Source: Flavobacteriaceae bacterium (GTDB lineage: Bacteria > Bacteroidota > Bacteroidia > Flavobacteriales > Flavobacteriaceae). Taken from it: DNA of 37,965 nucleotides. A program made the position numbers and the translations under genes. This document shows, piece after piece, positions 8,029 through 16,503 of this stretch (positions are counted from its first letter, which is position 1; every line of letters starts with the position of its first letter). The stretch is from contig JABXHX010000014.1 of NCBI GenBank assembly GCA_013373385.1, forward strand, positions 1-37,965, written 5' to 3'. The notes under the pieces were generated by a model. The model saw only the letters and a list, made by a program, of their open reading frames with translations. It made no database searches and was not told the DNA's origin.

Positions 8029-8618
8029 TGTTCTCTTTAAAAAAAATACTATTATTACTTTCTGTTTTTGCAACATTAACTTTAACTGCACAACAAGATT
8101 CTACACAGGTAAAAGATGTTAAGGTTAAAGGAACTATTAAAGTAAATCCAGATAATATAGATCCTCTTAGACCATCTAAAGCTGCATTTTATTCTGCAAT
8201 TTTTCCTGGCCTAGGTCAAATATATAATAAGAAATATTGGAAAGCTCCAATTGTTTGGGGAGCTATGGCAACAAGTATTTATTTTTATGTAGATAATAAT
8301 AAAGCCTATAATAGGTACAGAACAGCTTTTAAATTACGCGAAGCTGGCTTGCAAGATGAGTTTACCAAAGATGACGGTTCTCTTTTAATTTCTAGGAATG
8401 GATTAATTAGTGCGCAAAAAACACTGAAAAGCAACAGAGATTTATCATTACTTACTACCGTGGTATTCTATGTATTGCAAATTGTTGAAGCAAGTGTAAA
8501 TGCACATTTATTGCAATTTAACACAAGTGATGATTTAAGTTTTTCTCCAACCATGATTTCTAACCCAATCAATTATGAAATTCCTAAATTTGGACTTTCA
8601 TTTACATATAATTTTTAG
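8028..8618 (+). CDS. DUF5683 domain-containing membrane protein
   Basis: A 196-residue exported or membrane protein. The N-terminus has a signal peptide (LKKILLLLSVFATLTLTAQ), followed by the family hallmark PSKAAFYSAIFPGLGQIYNKKYWKAP, hydrophobic segments and a beta-like C-terminus. The start is GTG in the overlap TAGTG with the parB stop. No ATG is available before the signal peptide. DUF5683 proteins commonly sit behind parB and ahead of dapB in flavobacteria; their function is not established. Confidence 0.85.
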   Translation: MFSLKKILLLLSVFATLTLTAQQDSTQVKDVKVKGTIKVNPDNIDPLRPSKAAFYSAIFPGLGQIYNKKYWKAPIVWGAMATSIYFYVDNNKAYNRYRTAFKLREAGLQDEFTKDDGSLLISRNGLISAQKTLKSNRDLSLLTTVVFYVLQIVEASVNAHLLQFNTSDDLSFSPTMISNPINYEIPKFGLSFTYNF

Positions 8619-8619
8619 T

Positions 8620-9321
8620 ATGAAGATAGCTCTTTTAGGATATGGAAGGATGGGTAAAGAGATTGAAAAAATAGCTTTACAAAGAGGTCATGAAATTGTA
8701 ATTAAAACAAATTCAACTAATCAGCACAATATCAAAGAAGCAGATGTAGCTATTGATTTTAGTGTACCAACCGCTGCATATAATAACATAACGAATTGCA
8801 TTAATAATAAGGTTCCTGTAATTTCTGGCACAACAGGTTGGCTAGAAAAATACGAGGAAGCTGTAGCCTTGTGCAAGCAAAAAAATGGCGCTTTTATTTA
8901 TGCATCGAATTTTAGTTTAGGTGTAACTATTTTCTTTGAGTTAAATAGACAACTAGCTAAAATGATGAGTCGTTTAACCGATTACAACATTTCAATGGAA
9001 GAGATTCATCACACAAAAAAACTAGATGCTCCAAGCGGAACAGCCATCACATTGGCTGAAGGAATTATAGAAAACACAATGAAAAAAGCTTGGGAATTAG
9101 ATGGAGAATATACTGAGGAAACGATTCCTATCACAGCAAAAAGAATCCCCGATGTTCCTGGTACGCACAGCATAGATTACACCTCTGAAGTTGACAGTAT
9201 AGAAATTAAACATACCGCTCACAACAGAAAAGGGTTTGCGCTAGGCGCTGTTGTTGCTGCAGAGTGGATAGTTGGAAAGACTGGCGTTTTTTCTATGAAA
9301 GATGTGTTAAACATAGGTTAA
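8620..9321 (+). CDS. dapB: 4-hydroxy-tetrahydrodipicolinate reductase
   Basis: DapB reduces dihydrodipicolinate with NAD(P)H in lysine and meso-diaminopimelate synthesis. The start chosen is the ATG at 8620, just after the DUF5683 stop, because the nucleotide-binding motif GYGRMG then falls at residues 7-12 as expected; an earlier in-frame ATG at 8575 would lie inside the previous gene. The SGTTGW motif is at about 69-74, and the catalytic segment EEIHHTKKLDAPSGTA has H130 and K134 matching the family His/Lys pair. At 233 residues it is the short form usual in Bacteroidetes. Confidence 0.95.
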   Translation: MKIALLGYGRMGKEIEKIALQRGHEIVIKTNSTNQHNIKEADVAIDFSVPTAAYNNITNCINNKVPVISGTTGWLEKYEEAVALCKQKNGAFIYASNFSLGVTIFFELNRQLAKMMSRLTDYNISMEEIHHTKKLDAPSGTAITLAEGIIENTMKKAWELDGEYTEETIPITAKRIPDVPGTHSIDYTSEVDSIEIKHTAHNRKGFALGAVVAAEWIVGKTGVFSMKDVLNIG

Positions 9322-9337
9322 AGAACGTAACAATTCT

Positions 9338-9366
9338 TTGAAAAAGAAACTTATTAATTATTATTG
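9338..9366 (+). promoter_or_regulatory. Possible promoter of lepB
   Basis: TTG at 9338-9340 and TATTATTG at 9359-9366 are separated by 18 bp. The second element is one mismatch from the Bacteroidetes -7 consensus. It would add an internal start within the parA-to-WbqC run, but read-through from dapB is equally possible. Confidence 0.3.
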
Positions 9367-9393
9367 AAATATTGTTTTTAAAAGACATAGATT

Positions 9394-10998
9394 ATGACAT
9401 TTACAGCATTGTTTGTATTTTTTTTAGTACTACAAGGAATTCACTTTTTAGCGACATGGAGATTGTATGTAAAGGCAGGTAGAAAATCTTGGGAAGCTTT
9501 AGTACCAATATACAATGCTGTAGTTTTAATGAAAATGATCAATAGACCAACTTGGTGGACAATCTTGTTGTTTATTCCTATTGTAAACCTTCTAATGTTT
9601 CCAATTGTTTGGGTAGAAAGTTGTAGAAGTTTTGGACATAACAAAAATCACGATACGTTATTAGCAATAGCTACTTTAGGATTTTATCTGTTTTATATCA
9701 ATTATTTTTCTGAAAATCAATACATAAAAGAAAGAAGCCTACAACCCAAAACTGCCTTAGGAGAATGGGTTAGTTCTATTGCTTTTGCAATCATTGCTGC
9801 TACTTTGGTGCATACCTATTTTATGCAGCCTTATACCATACCCACATCCTCTTTAGAAAAAACCTTGTATGTGGGTGACTTTTTATTTGTAAGTAAATTT
9901 CACTACGGAGCAAGAGTTCCTATGACCGCTGTTGCAGCACCAATGGTACATGATACACTTCCTTTTGTTGGAAAATCGTATGTTTCTGACTCTAAAGACG
10001 AACAATCTTGGTTAAACAAGCTATCGTTACCTTATATGCGTGTCCCTGGGATTCAAAAAATTAAACGCAACGATATTGTTGTATTTAGTTGGCCAGCAGA
10101 TTCATTAAACTATATGTGGGGAGATAAATCTGGTAATTTCACCTATAAACCTATTGATAAAAGAACAAATTATGTAAAACGTTGTGTTGGTATCCCTGGA
10201 GATTCATTAGAGGTTAGAGATGGCTATGTATACATTAATGGCAAAAGAACTGTGTTACCAGATAGAGCTAAACCACAGTACATTTTTTCTGTTAATACTG
10301 GTGGTAAACAGTTTAGTAGAGGCGCCTTACAACGCTACAACATTAGAGAAGCTTTTTGGGGAAATGACGGAAGACTAAAAACAGATAGTCGTGGTAATTT
10401 TATTTTAAACTTAACAGATGAAGAAGCTGCTTTAATTGCAAAAAACCCAATTGTAAAAAGCATTACAAAAAATCTTGAACCTAAAGGAAAGTTCGATAAA
10501 AATTTATTTCCACACAGTCCTTTATACCGTTGGAGTCAAGACAATTATGGCCCAATTTACATTCCTAAGAAAGGAGATGTAGTTGAGTTAAACCAAAAGT
10601 CTATTCCGTTTTATGAACAACTTATTAGAAGATACGAAGGCAATAACTTCAACGTTGTGGGTAACAACTACTACCTAAATGGTAAAAAAATCACAAAGTA
10701 TACCATTAAACAAGATTATTATTGGATGATGGGAGACAATAGACAAAACTCTTTAGATGCACGTTCTTGGGGCTATGTACCATTTGACCATGTGGTTGGA
10801 AAACCTGTTTTAATTTGGTTAAGCTGGGATCCTAATGCACCTAACTTTATGGCAAAATTAAAATCTATTCGTTGGGACAGAATGTTTACTACAGTTGGCG
10901 GCAGTGGAGAGCCTGTGTCTTATTTTAAATTTTTCTTAATTGCCTTGGTTGGTTATTTTGTAGTCAACTATTACAGAAAAAAGAAAAAATCAGCTTAG
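9394..10998 (+). CDS. lepB: Signal peptidase I
   Basis: A 534-residue membrane serine protease that removes signal peptides on the periplasmic side. Residues 1-140 contain several membrane segments, more than in the E. coli enzyme. The catalytic serine is S153 in IPTSSLEKTL and the general-base lysine is K262 in YVKRCVGIPGDSLEVRDG. The conserved box MMGDNRQNSLDARSWGYVP lies near 450. The long insert between the lysine box and the last box, and the overall length, are usual for Bacteroidetes LepB. It is followed eight bases later by a WbqC-like gene. Confidence 0.95.
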   Translation: MTFTALFVFFLVLQGIHFLATWRLYVKAGRKSWEALVPIYNAVVLMKMINRPTWWTILLFIPIVNLLMFPIVWVESCRSFGHNKNHDTLLAIATLGFYLFYINYFSENQYIKERSLQPKTALGEWVSSIAFAIIAATLVHTYFMQPYTIPTSSLEKTLYVGDFLFVSKFHYGARVPMTAVAAPMVHDTLPFVGKSYVSDSKDEQSWLNKLSLPYMRVPGIQKIKRNDIVVFSWPADSLNYMWGDKSGNFTYKPIDKRTNYVKRCVGIPGDSLEVRDGYVYINGKRTVLPDRAKPQYIFSVNTGGKQFSRGALQRYNIREAFWGNDGRLKTDSRGNFILNLTDEEAALIAKNPIVKSITKNLEPKGKFDKNLFPHSPLYRWSQDNYGPIYIPKKGDVVELNQKSIPFYEQLIRRYEGNNFNVVGNNYYLNGKKITKYTIKQDYYWMMGDNRQNSLDARSWGYVPFDHVVGKPVLIWLSWDPNAPNFMAKLKSIRWDRMFTTVGGSGEPVSYFKFFLIALVGYFVVNYYRKKKKSA

Positions 10999-11006
10999 TA
11001 ATTTTC

Positions 11007-11606
11007 ATGGCTTTATTTTTACCAACATACTTCTCTCCTATTGCACAATATCAAGCTATAGTGAATGCAGATGAGGTATTGTTTGAAGTGCATGATAATT
11101 ACCAAAAGCAAACTTACAGAAACCGTTGTTATATTTATGGACCAAACGGAAAACAACTGTTAAATATTCCTATAAAGCATAAAACAATAACATCAAAAAA
11201 GAAAACCAAAGACACTTTAGTAGATAATAGTTCTTCTTGGCAGAAACACCATTTAAAATCCATTCAGATAGCATACAGAAGCTCACCTTTTTTTGAATTT
11301 TACGAAGATGATTTACTTTCTATTTTTACAAAAAAGTATACCTACTTATTAGATGTAAATATTGACACTTATCATTTTGTAACAGATACTCTACAAATCT
11401 CTAATACATATAATAAAACCACAGCATATCAAGAAGATACATCTACAAAAGATTATAAGTATTTAGCAAATGCCAAACAGCAATTAATTCAAAAAAGCAA
11501 CCCGTATATTCAGGTATTTGATGACAAGTTTGGGTTTATACCAAACCTATCTATTTTAGATTTACTTTTTATGGAAGGGCCAAACGCTATTAGTTTTTTA
11601 GAATAA
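11007..11606 (+). CDS. WbqC-like family protein
   Basis: A 199-residue cytoplasmic protein whose N-terminus (FLPTYFSPIAQYQAIVNADEVLFE) and following segment (RNRCYIYGPNGKQLLNIPI) match the WbqC-like family. WbqC is named from an O-antigen cluster, but its biochemical role is not established, and in flavobacteria the gene usually follows lepB, as here with a gap of only 8 bp. It has no signal peptide or membrane helix. The family assignment is good and the function unknown. Confidence 0.8.
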   Translation: MALFLPTYFSPIAQYQAIVNADEVLFEVHDNYQKQTYRNRCYIYGPNGKQLLNIPIKHKTITSKKKTKDTLVDNSSSWQKHHLKSIQIAYRSSPFFEFYEDDLLSIFTKKYTYLLDVNIDTYHFVTDTLQISNTYNKTTAYQEDTSTKDYKYLANAKQQLIQKSNPYIQVFDDKFGFIPNLSILDLLFMEGPNAISFLE

Positions 11607-11613
11607 AAAGTGT

Positions 11614-11621
11614 TAAATTTG
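11614..11621 (+). promoter_or_regulatory. Promoter -7 element of the Crp-like regulator gene
   Basis: TAAATTTG is a perfect match to the Bacteroidetes -7 consensus. It begins eight bases after the WbqC-like stop codon and would give a leader of about 27 nt. The -33 region is T-rich without a clear TTG. Confidence 0.45.
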
Positions 11622-11654
11622 TGAGAAGCCAAAAAAATAAGTTGCAATTTAACA

Positions 11655-12230
11655 ATGGATTATTTCAGATTATTTGTAGATAATATTTATAAACTCTCTC
11701 CTGAAGTTTTTGAGCAGTTTAAAAGCCTAGTTGTTGCAAAAAAATTTAATAAAAAGCACAAAGTGGTTTCTATTGGAACTACCCCAAAACACTTTTACAT
11801 TCTAACTTCTGGTGTCTCCAGAGCTTATACTATTGATAATAAAGGAAATGAGCGTATTAGAACCTTATTTACACCCATATCTACCTTTGGATGCTTAACT
11901 TCATTAATTACTAAAAAACCTTCAAAACATATTTACGATTGTATCACAGATTGTGAAATGTATGAAGTTGATTACAATAAATTTATTGAACTAACAGAGA
12001 AAAGTCATGAAGCTGCATTATTTTTAGCCAAAGTTCATGAACTTATTTTTTTAAAAATTATTAAAAGAATCAACGAATTAGCTGTATTATCTGCCACAGA
12101 AAGATACCTAAAATTAAAACAAGAAATTCCAAATATAGATAATTTAATACAACAATATCATATTGCCTCTTACCTAAATATTACACCTGTACAATTGAGT
12201 AGAATTAGAAAAAGTCTCTTAACCAACTAA
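11655..12230 (+). CDS. Crp/Fnr-family transcriptional regulator
   Basis: A 191-residue protein with a cyclic-nucleotide-binding-like beta-roll (about 25-115, with TTPKHFYILTSGVSRAYT) and a C-terminal winged helix (about 145-191) ending in YLNITPVQLSRIRKSL, the recognition helix. It lacks the N-terminal cysteine cluster seen in the other Crp/Fnr member at 35748, so it is unlikely to be an oxygen sensor. The cluster of genes around it gives no clear target. It has its own -7 element and is followed by a terminator. Confidence 0.88.
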   Translation: MDYFRLFVDNIYKLSPEVFEQFKSLVVAKKFNKKHKVVSIGTTPKHFYILTSGVSRAYTIDNKGNERIRTLFTPISTFGCLTSLITKKPSKHIYDCITDCEMYEVDYNKFIELTEKSHEAALFLAKVHELIFLKIIKRINELAVLSATERYLKLKQEIPNIDNLIQQYHIASYLNITPVQLSRIRKSLLTN

Positions 12231-12341
12231 CGTAAATTAACATATGTTAACAAGAAGTCATCATCTTTTTATTAAATTTGAACTTAATAGACTCTATTAC
12301 AGAGTTTTATTTAAACTACCCCCTAATTAGCTTTTTAAATG

Positions 12342-12368
12342 AAAAAGACTTGTTTTACAAGTCTTTTT
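12342..12368 (+). terminator. Rho-independent terminator after the Crp-like gene
   Basis: An 11-bp stem (AAAAAGACTTG with CAAGTCTTTTT) closes a five-base loop (TTTTA) and is followed by further T residues. It lies about 110 bp after the Crp-like stop and 15 bp before the DUF6122 gene. The flanking A and T runs could let it act in both directions. Confidence 0.85.
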
Positions 12369-12383
12369 TTGTACTACTAACTC

Positions 12384-12692
12384 ATGGATTTTAAATTTAG
12401 TATACACTATAGTTTTCATTTTATTTTTCCGCTCCTAATTGCATTTTTCTTTTTTAGAAAAAACTGGAAAAAAGTATATCTCATTTTTATCGCCACTATG
12501 GCAATAGATCTAGATCATTTACTTGCTACTCCTATTTTTGACCCAAATAGATGCAGTATTAATTTTCATCCACTGCATACCTATTATGCATTTGTTGTTT
12601 ATATATTGTTAGCAATTTATAAAAGAACTCGAATTTTGGGTTTGGGACTACTTATGCATTTATTAGCAGATGCTATCGATTGTTTTTTATAA
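12384..12692 (+). CDS. DUF6122 family membrane protein
   Basis: A 102-residue small integral membrane protein with about three hydrophobic segments. It keeps the His/Asp-rich signature MAIDLDHLLATPIFDPNRCSINFHPLHT and a second HLLADAIDC near the C-terminus, resembling metal-binding membrane hydrolase families such as DUF457/YdjM. The catalytic role is not shown. It sits directly after a terminator, so it should have its own promoter in the short gap. Its 3' end overlaps the convergent flippase gene by 20 bp. Confidence 0.75.
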   Translation: MDFKFSIHYSFHFIFPLLIAFFFFRKNWKKVYLIFIATMAIDLDHLLATPIFDPNRCSINFHPLHTYYAFVVYILLAIYKRTRILGLGLLMHLLADAIDCFL

Positions 12693-14133
12693 ACCTGCTT
12701 ACTAACAAATTGATATCTGAAGAAATCTGTAACTTATAAATAACTATTACATATGCGAAGCTAATAATAATAGACTTTAATACTATGTTAAGAATCGGAT
12801 GAAAATCAAAATGCCAAGAAAAAAAAGCTATATAAAAAATCATCAATACGATTAGCAATAAAAACGTTTTTAATGTATAAGGTAGTATAGTAAACTTACG
12901 CTTCACATACCATAGCTTCACTGAATTAAAAACTAGTAACACTATTAAAGTAGACAAAGCCGCACCATTCATTTGATATACAGAAATCAACCAATTGTTT
13001 AAGACTATCACCGATAGCGCCATTGCTATAGCATACGGCAATAATATTTTATAGTATTTTGAGTTAGAGATAATCGCTCCATTATTTCCTAAAGTCATGG
13101 TATACAATTTAGCTATTGATATCATTAAAACTACCCAAACTCCTTGTGAGTACTTTTCATCTATCAATAAATACGCTTGATTAATATTTACGTTAATCAA
13201 CAAAAACAATAAGCCACTTACTAGCATCAAATTAATTGAGGTACTTTTATACAGTTCCTTTATTTTTTGAGTATCTTTTTTATTGAGTGCTTTTGCTGTT
13301 ATGGGCTGAACAATTTGCGCCATTGCTCTACCCGGAATTTCTAATACAGAGGCGATATAGACCCCTACAGAATAGTATGCCGTATATTCTATGGCTTCTT
13401 TTTGCGGAATCATAAACTTATCTATATCCAATAAAATGGCTCCAGCAGAACCTGCCAAAATAATATAAGAAGCATATTTAAATACTTCTTTATAGTTTTT
13501 TGGCAATTGAAAAGTAAATGTTGGTGTGTACAATTTAAAAGCATAAAGCAGCATTACAAATGTTCTTACAAAATGCGCCCCAGTTAAGTAATAAATAAAT
13601 TCTACTTGAGTAATAAGCCTTAAAAACACCAATGCTAATAATAACATTACTACTACTCTAGAAAACATTTCTTTTAACACATTTCCAAAAACCGATTGCA
13701 TTTGAACTCTTGCCCAAGAATAAAAAATTTCGAAATAAGCAGTAGCAACAGCAATCAAGTAAATTACCCAGGTAAACTCTTTTATTATGGGATTTTTGAG
13801 TGATAAAAAAGTGCTTATCTGTTCGTAAAATACATTCCCTAAAAAGCCAAATGGCAACGCAATTAATAATGGAAAGAGTAAAGATGATGTTAAGAATTTG
13901 TCTTTTTCTTTTTTATCTGTATATGAAGAAAAAAACTTAATAATTGAGTATTGTACACCAAATGCGGTTAAAGGCATTAATAAGTTTGCGGTAGACAATA
14001 AAAAGGTTACCAAGCCATAATACTCCTTTTCTAAAAAATTGGTGTATAAAAACAAAGCGTTAATACCACCGATACCAAAAGCAGCAAACGTTATGCTTGT
14101 ATTTTTAAATGATTGTTTTAAAACAATACCCAA
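12673..14133 (-). CDS. Wzx-type oligosaccharide flippase
   Basis: A 486-residue inner-membrane protein with about 12-14 hydrophobic segments and a typical flippase start (GIVLKQSFKNTSITFAAFGIGGINALFLYTNFL). It would flip lipid-linked sugars across the inner membrane in surface polysaccharide assembly. It is the last gene of the glycan operon, four bases after the wecB stop. The start is TTG: an in-frame stop lies a few codons upstream, and the next start would cut into the conserved N-terminus. The 3' end overlaps DUF6122 by 20 bp. Confidence 0.87.
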   Translation of the reverse strand: MGIVLKQSFKNTSITFAAFGIGGINALFLYTNFLEKEYYGLVTFLLSTANLLMPLTAFGVQYSIIKFFSSYTDKKEKDKFLTSSLLFPLLIALPFGFLGNVFYEQISTFLSLKNPIIKEFTWVIYLIAVATAYFEIFYSWARVQMQSVFGNVLKEMFSRVVVMLLLALVFLRLITQVEFIYYLTGAHFVRTFVMLLYAFKLYTPTFTFQLPKNYKEVFKYASYIILAGSAGAILLDIDKFMIPQKEAIEYTAYYSVGVYIASVLEIPGRAMAQIVQPITAKALNKKDTQKIKELYKSTSINLMLVSGLLFLLINVNINQAYLLIDEKYSQGVWVVLMISIAKLYTMTLGNNGAIISNSKYYKILLPYAIAMALSVIVLNNWLISVYQMNGAALSTLIVLLVFNSVKLWYVKRKFTILPYTLKTFLLLIVLMIFYIAFFSWHFDFHPILNIVLKSIIISFAYVIVIYKLQISSDINLLVSRFIKNNR

Positions 14134-14137
14134 AATG

Positions 14138-15223
14138 CTATGTATTTATTAATGAAATAATTGACTGATATATATTCTCACCTACATTTTCTCCATAAAG
14201 AGTCTTAGAAAATTGCGATTTACTATTTAGAAAATCATTAAATGAAACTATCATTTTCTCTTTATCTGTTCCAACAATCTTTGCATAGCCGTTAGCTACT
14301 AACTCAACCCACTCTGTTTCTTCTCTAACAATAATACAATTCTTCTTATTAAAAAAAGCTTCTTTTTGCAATCCGCCACTATCGGTAATTACCAAAGTAC
14401 AATGCTTTAACAACTCAAGCATATCAAAATAGCCAACTGGGTCTATCATTGTGATATTAGGTTGTAATTCTAACTTTTTCAATACCTCTTTAGTTCTAGG
14501 ATGTATCGGTAAAACAACCTGAAATTGGTTATGTATCGTTTCCAAGCCTTCAAAAATAGCCAGTAGTTTTTCAATACTATCTGTATTTTCTTGCCTGTGA
14601 ATGGTTGCCAAAACAAAATTTGTATGCAACAGATTGTTTTTTTGAATGACTGTTGATTTTTCTGCGGACTTCTGACTGTAATATACAACTGCATCTTTCA
14701 TGATATCACCACTTTTCACTATATCAACAGATAAATTCTCAAAGCCTTCAGAAATTAAATTCTTAATTGCAACATCGGTTGGACAACACAACAAGTCAGA
14801 AATTCTATCAGTTACAATTCTATTGACCTCTTCTGGCATTTGCATATTAAAAGAACGCAAACCAGCCTCTATATGTATTACTTTAATATCTAATTTTTTA
14901 GCTGCTAGTGCTCCTGCTATAGTAGAATTTGTATCTCCGTACACAACAACAGCTTCTGGTTTTTCTTTTACTAAAACAGCTTCAATTTTTTCTAACATCT
15001 TCCCTGTCATTGCACCGTGACTCAAATTGTTTATTGCAAGATGATACTTAGGTTCAGGTATATCCATTTCTTGAAAAAAAACAGCACTCATTTGCGCATC
15101 AAAATGCTGACCAGTATGTATAATTACTTCTTCAATTTGCTTGTGCTGCTCAATAATTCTGCTTAATACAGCTGCTTTTACAAATTGTGGTCTGGCTCCT
15201 AAAATGGTAACAATTTTTTTCAT
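14138..15223 (-). CDS. wecB: UDP-N-acetylglucosamine 2-epimerase (non-hydrolysing)
   Basis: A 361-residue cytoplasmic enzyme converting UDP-GlcNAc to UDP-ManNAc. Visible family motifs are LGARPQFVKAAVLSR at the N-terminus, YGDTNST and HIEAGLRSFNMQMPEEVNR in the middle, TIHRQENTD, and TDSGGLQKEAFF near the UDP site. Length is normal. It overlaps the upstream glycosyltransferase stop by four bases. Its product is probably used in the polymer built by the two neighbouring transferases. No UDP-ManNAc dehydrogenase gene is visible. Confidence 0.93.
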   Translation of the reverse strand: MKKIVTILGARPQFVKAAVLSRIIEQHKQIEEVIIHTGQHFDAQMSAVFFQEMDIPEPKYHLAINNLSHGAMTGKMLEKIEAVLVKEKPEAVVVYGDTNSTIAGALAAKKLDIKVIHIEAGLRSFNMQMPEEVNRIVTDRISDLLCCPTDVAIKNLISEGFENLSVDIVKSGDIMKDAVVYYSQKSAEKSTVIQKNNLLHTNFVLATIHRQENTDSIEKLLAIFEGLETIHNQFQVVLPIHPRTKEVLKKLELQPNITMIDPVGYFDMLELLKHCTLVITDSGGLQKEAFFNKKNCIIVREETEWVELVANGYAKIVGTDKEKMIVSFNDFLNSKSQFSKTLYGENVGENIYQSIISLINT

Positions 15224-16503
15224 TTTTTGTTAGCGATGGTTTCTTTAATAACCTCAGAAAGTTTTTTTGTTAACGATTTTCTGTGGTACTTTTCTATTCC
15301 AGTTGATTGCACCTCTAAACTACCACTTTTAAATTGATTGTACATTAATAATATCTTTTCTTTTAACAGCTCAACATCGTCAAAGTCAACAATAATTCCA
15401 GCCTTCGTTGCATTCAAAATTTCGGCTAAATCCCCATCTGTTGGTCCAATAGCTAAAATAGGACGTTTTGCTTGTAAGTACTCAAATATTTTTCCTGTAA
15501 TGATTCCTTTTGCATTTTTTACCCTGTTCACTGCTAGTACTAACACTTGAGATTTTTGTTGAAACACACTGACTTCATCATGCGAAATATAACCTTCAAA
15601 ATCTATATTTTTAATCTTGTAATCAGCGATACTTTTTTCTACTTCTGGCGCTACTCTTCCTACAATTTTTACTGTATAGTCTTTTGCAAAAGAAGGATTT
15701 TCTCTTACCAACGCAGCAATTGCTTTCCAAAAAGAAATCGGGTTTCTATCAGCATTCATCAACCCAATATGCGTCATGGTAAATATAGTATCTAACTGGG
15801 TGTCTTTTAAATTAATTTCATCATCATAACCATTGGTAATAACCTCAACAGACTTGTTGTATTTTGTAAATTGCTGTTTCATTGATTCGCCAATTACCAA
15901 CACAGAATCAGAGTTTTCTAGCACTTCTTTTTCTAACTGATGATGCTTCTTAATTGCTCTTTTAGTTAGTGGCAGTTGCTCAAAATAATCTATGGCTGTC
16001 CATGGGTCTCTAAAATCTGAAATCCATGTAATACCCAATTCTTTTTTAAGTTGCAAACCTATTAAATGTAAACTGTGTGGTGGACCAGAGGTAATAATAG
16101 CATCTATCTTATTTTCTGATAGATATTTTTTTAAATAGTTAACTGATGGTTGTATCCAAAACTTTCGAGCATCGGGTATAAAATAGTTGGCTCTTATATA
16201 TTGTAGCATCCTCCCAACAAAAGTTGGATTCGGATTTAAAAACCCTGCTGATTGTGATGCTTTCTTTCCTTTAAAAAAGGATAAAATGTTATTGGGTTCT
16301 TTTATAGGTTGCTTGAGAATGGTTATCTGTTGTGGTATTTCTTTAACAAGCGATTCATCTACAATTGCATACTTCGGGTTTTTAACTGTGTACACAACAG
16401 GTTCTATACCAAAGTCTTGCAAATATTTCACAAACTTTAACCAACGTTGTACGCCAGAGCCTCCAGATGGTGGCCAATAATATGTTATAATTAAAACTTT
16501 CAA
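15220..16503 (-). CDS. Glycosyltransferase (GT4-like)
   Basis: A 427-residue GT-B fold enzyme. The N-terminal domain begins with ITYYWPPSGGSGVQRWLKFVKYL, a common start of flavobacterial GT4 proteins, and the C-terminal domain has KGIITGKIFEYLQAKRPILAIGP, the nucleotide-sugar-binding region. The donor and acceptor sugars cannot be read from sequence. The start is a TTG overlapping the upstream stop as TTGA, so translation is probably coupled. Membership of the glycan operon with wecB and the flippase is firm. Confidence 0.87.
   Translation of the reverse strand: MKVLIITYYWPPSGGSGVQRWLKFVKYLQDFGIEPVVYTVKNPKYAIVDESLVKEIPQQITILKQPIKEPNNILSFFKGKKASQSAGFLNPNPTFVGRMLQYIRANYFIPDARKFWIQPSVNYLKKYLSENKIDAIITSGPPHSLHLIGLQLKKELGITWISDFRDPWTAIDYFEQLPLTKRAIKKHHQLEKEVLENSDSVLVIGESMKQQFTKYNKSVEVITNGYDDEINLKDTQLDTIFTMTHIGLMNADRNPISFWKAIAALVRENPSFAKDYTVKIVGRVAPEVEKSIADYKIKNIDFEGYISHDEVSVFQQKSQVLVLAVNRVKNAKGIITGKIFEYLQAKRPILAIGPTDGDLAEILNATKAGIIVDFDDVELLKEKILLMYNQFKSGSLEVQSTGIEKYHRKSLTKKLSEVIKETIANKK

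Noticed and set aside
8575..8619. Upstream ATG for dapB inside the DUF5683 gene
   Set aside because: The ATG at 8620 places the nucleotide-binding motif at the expected position; the extra 15 residues have no family match.
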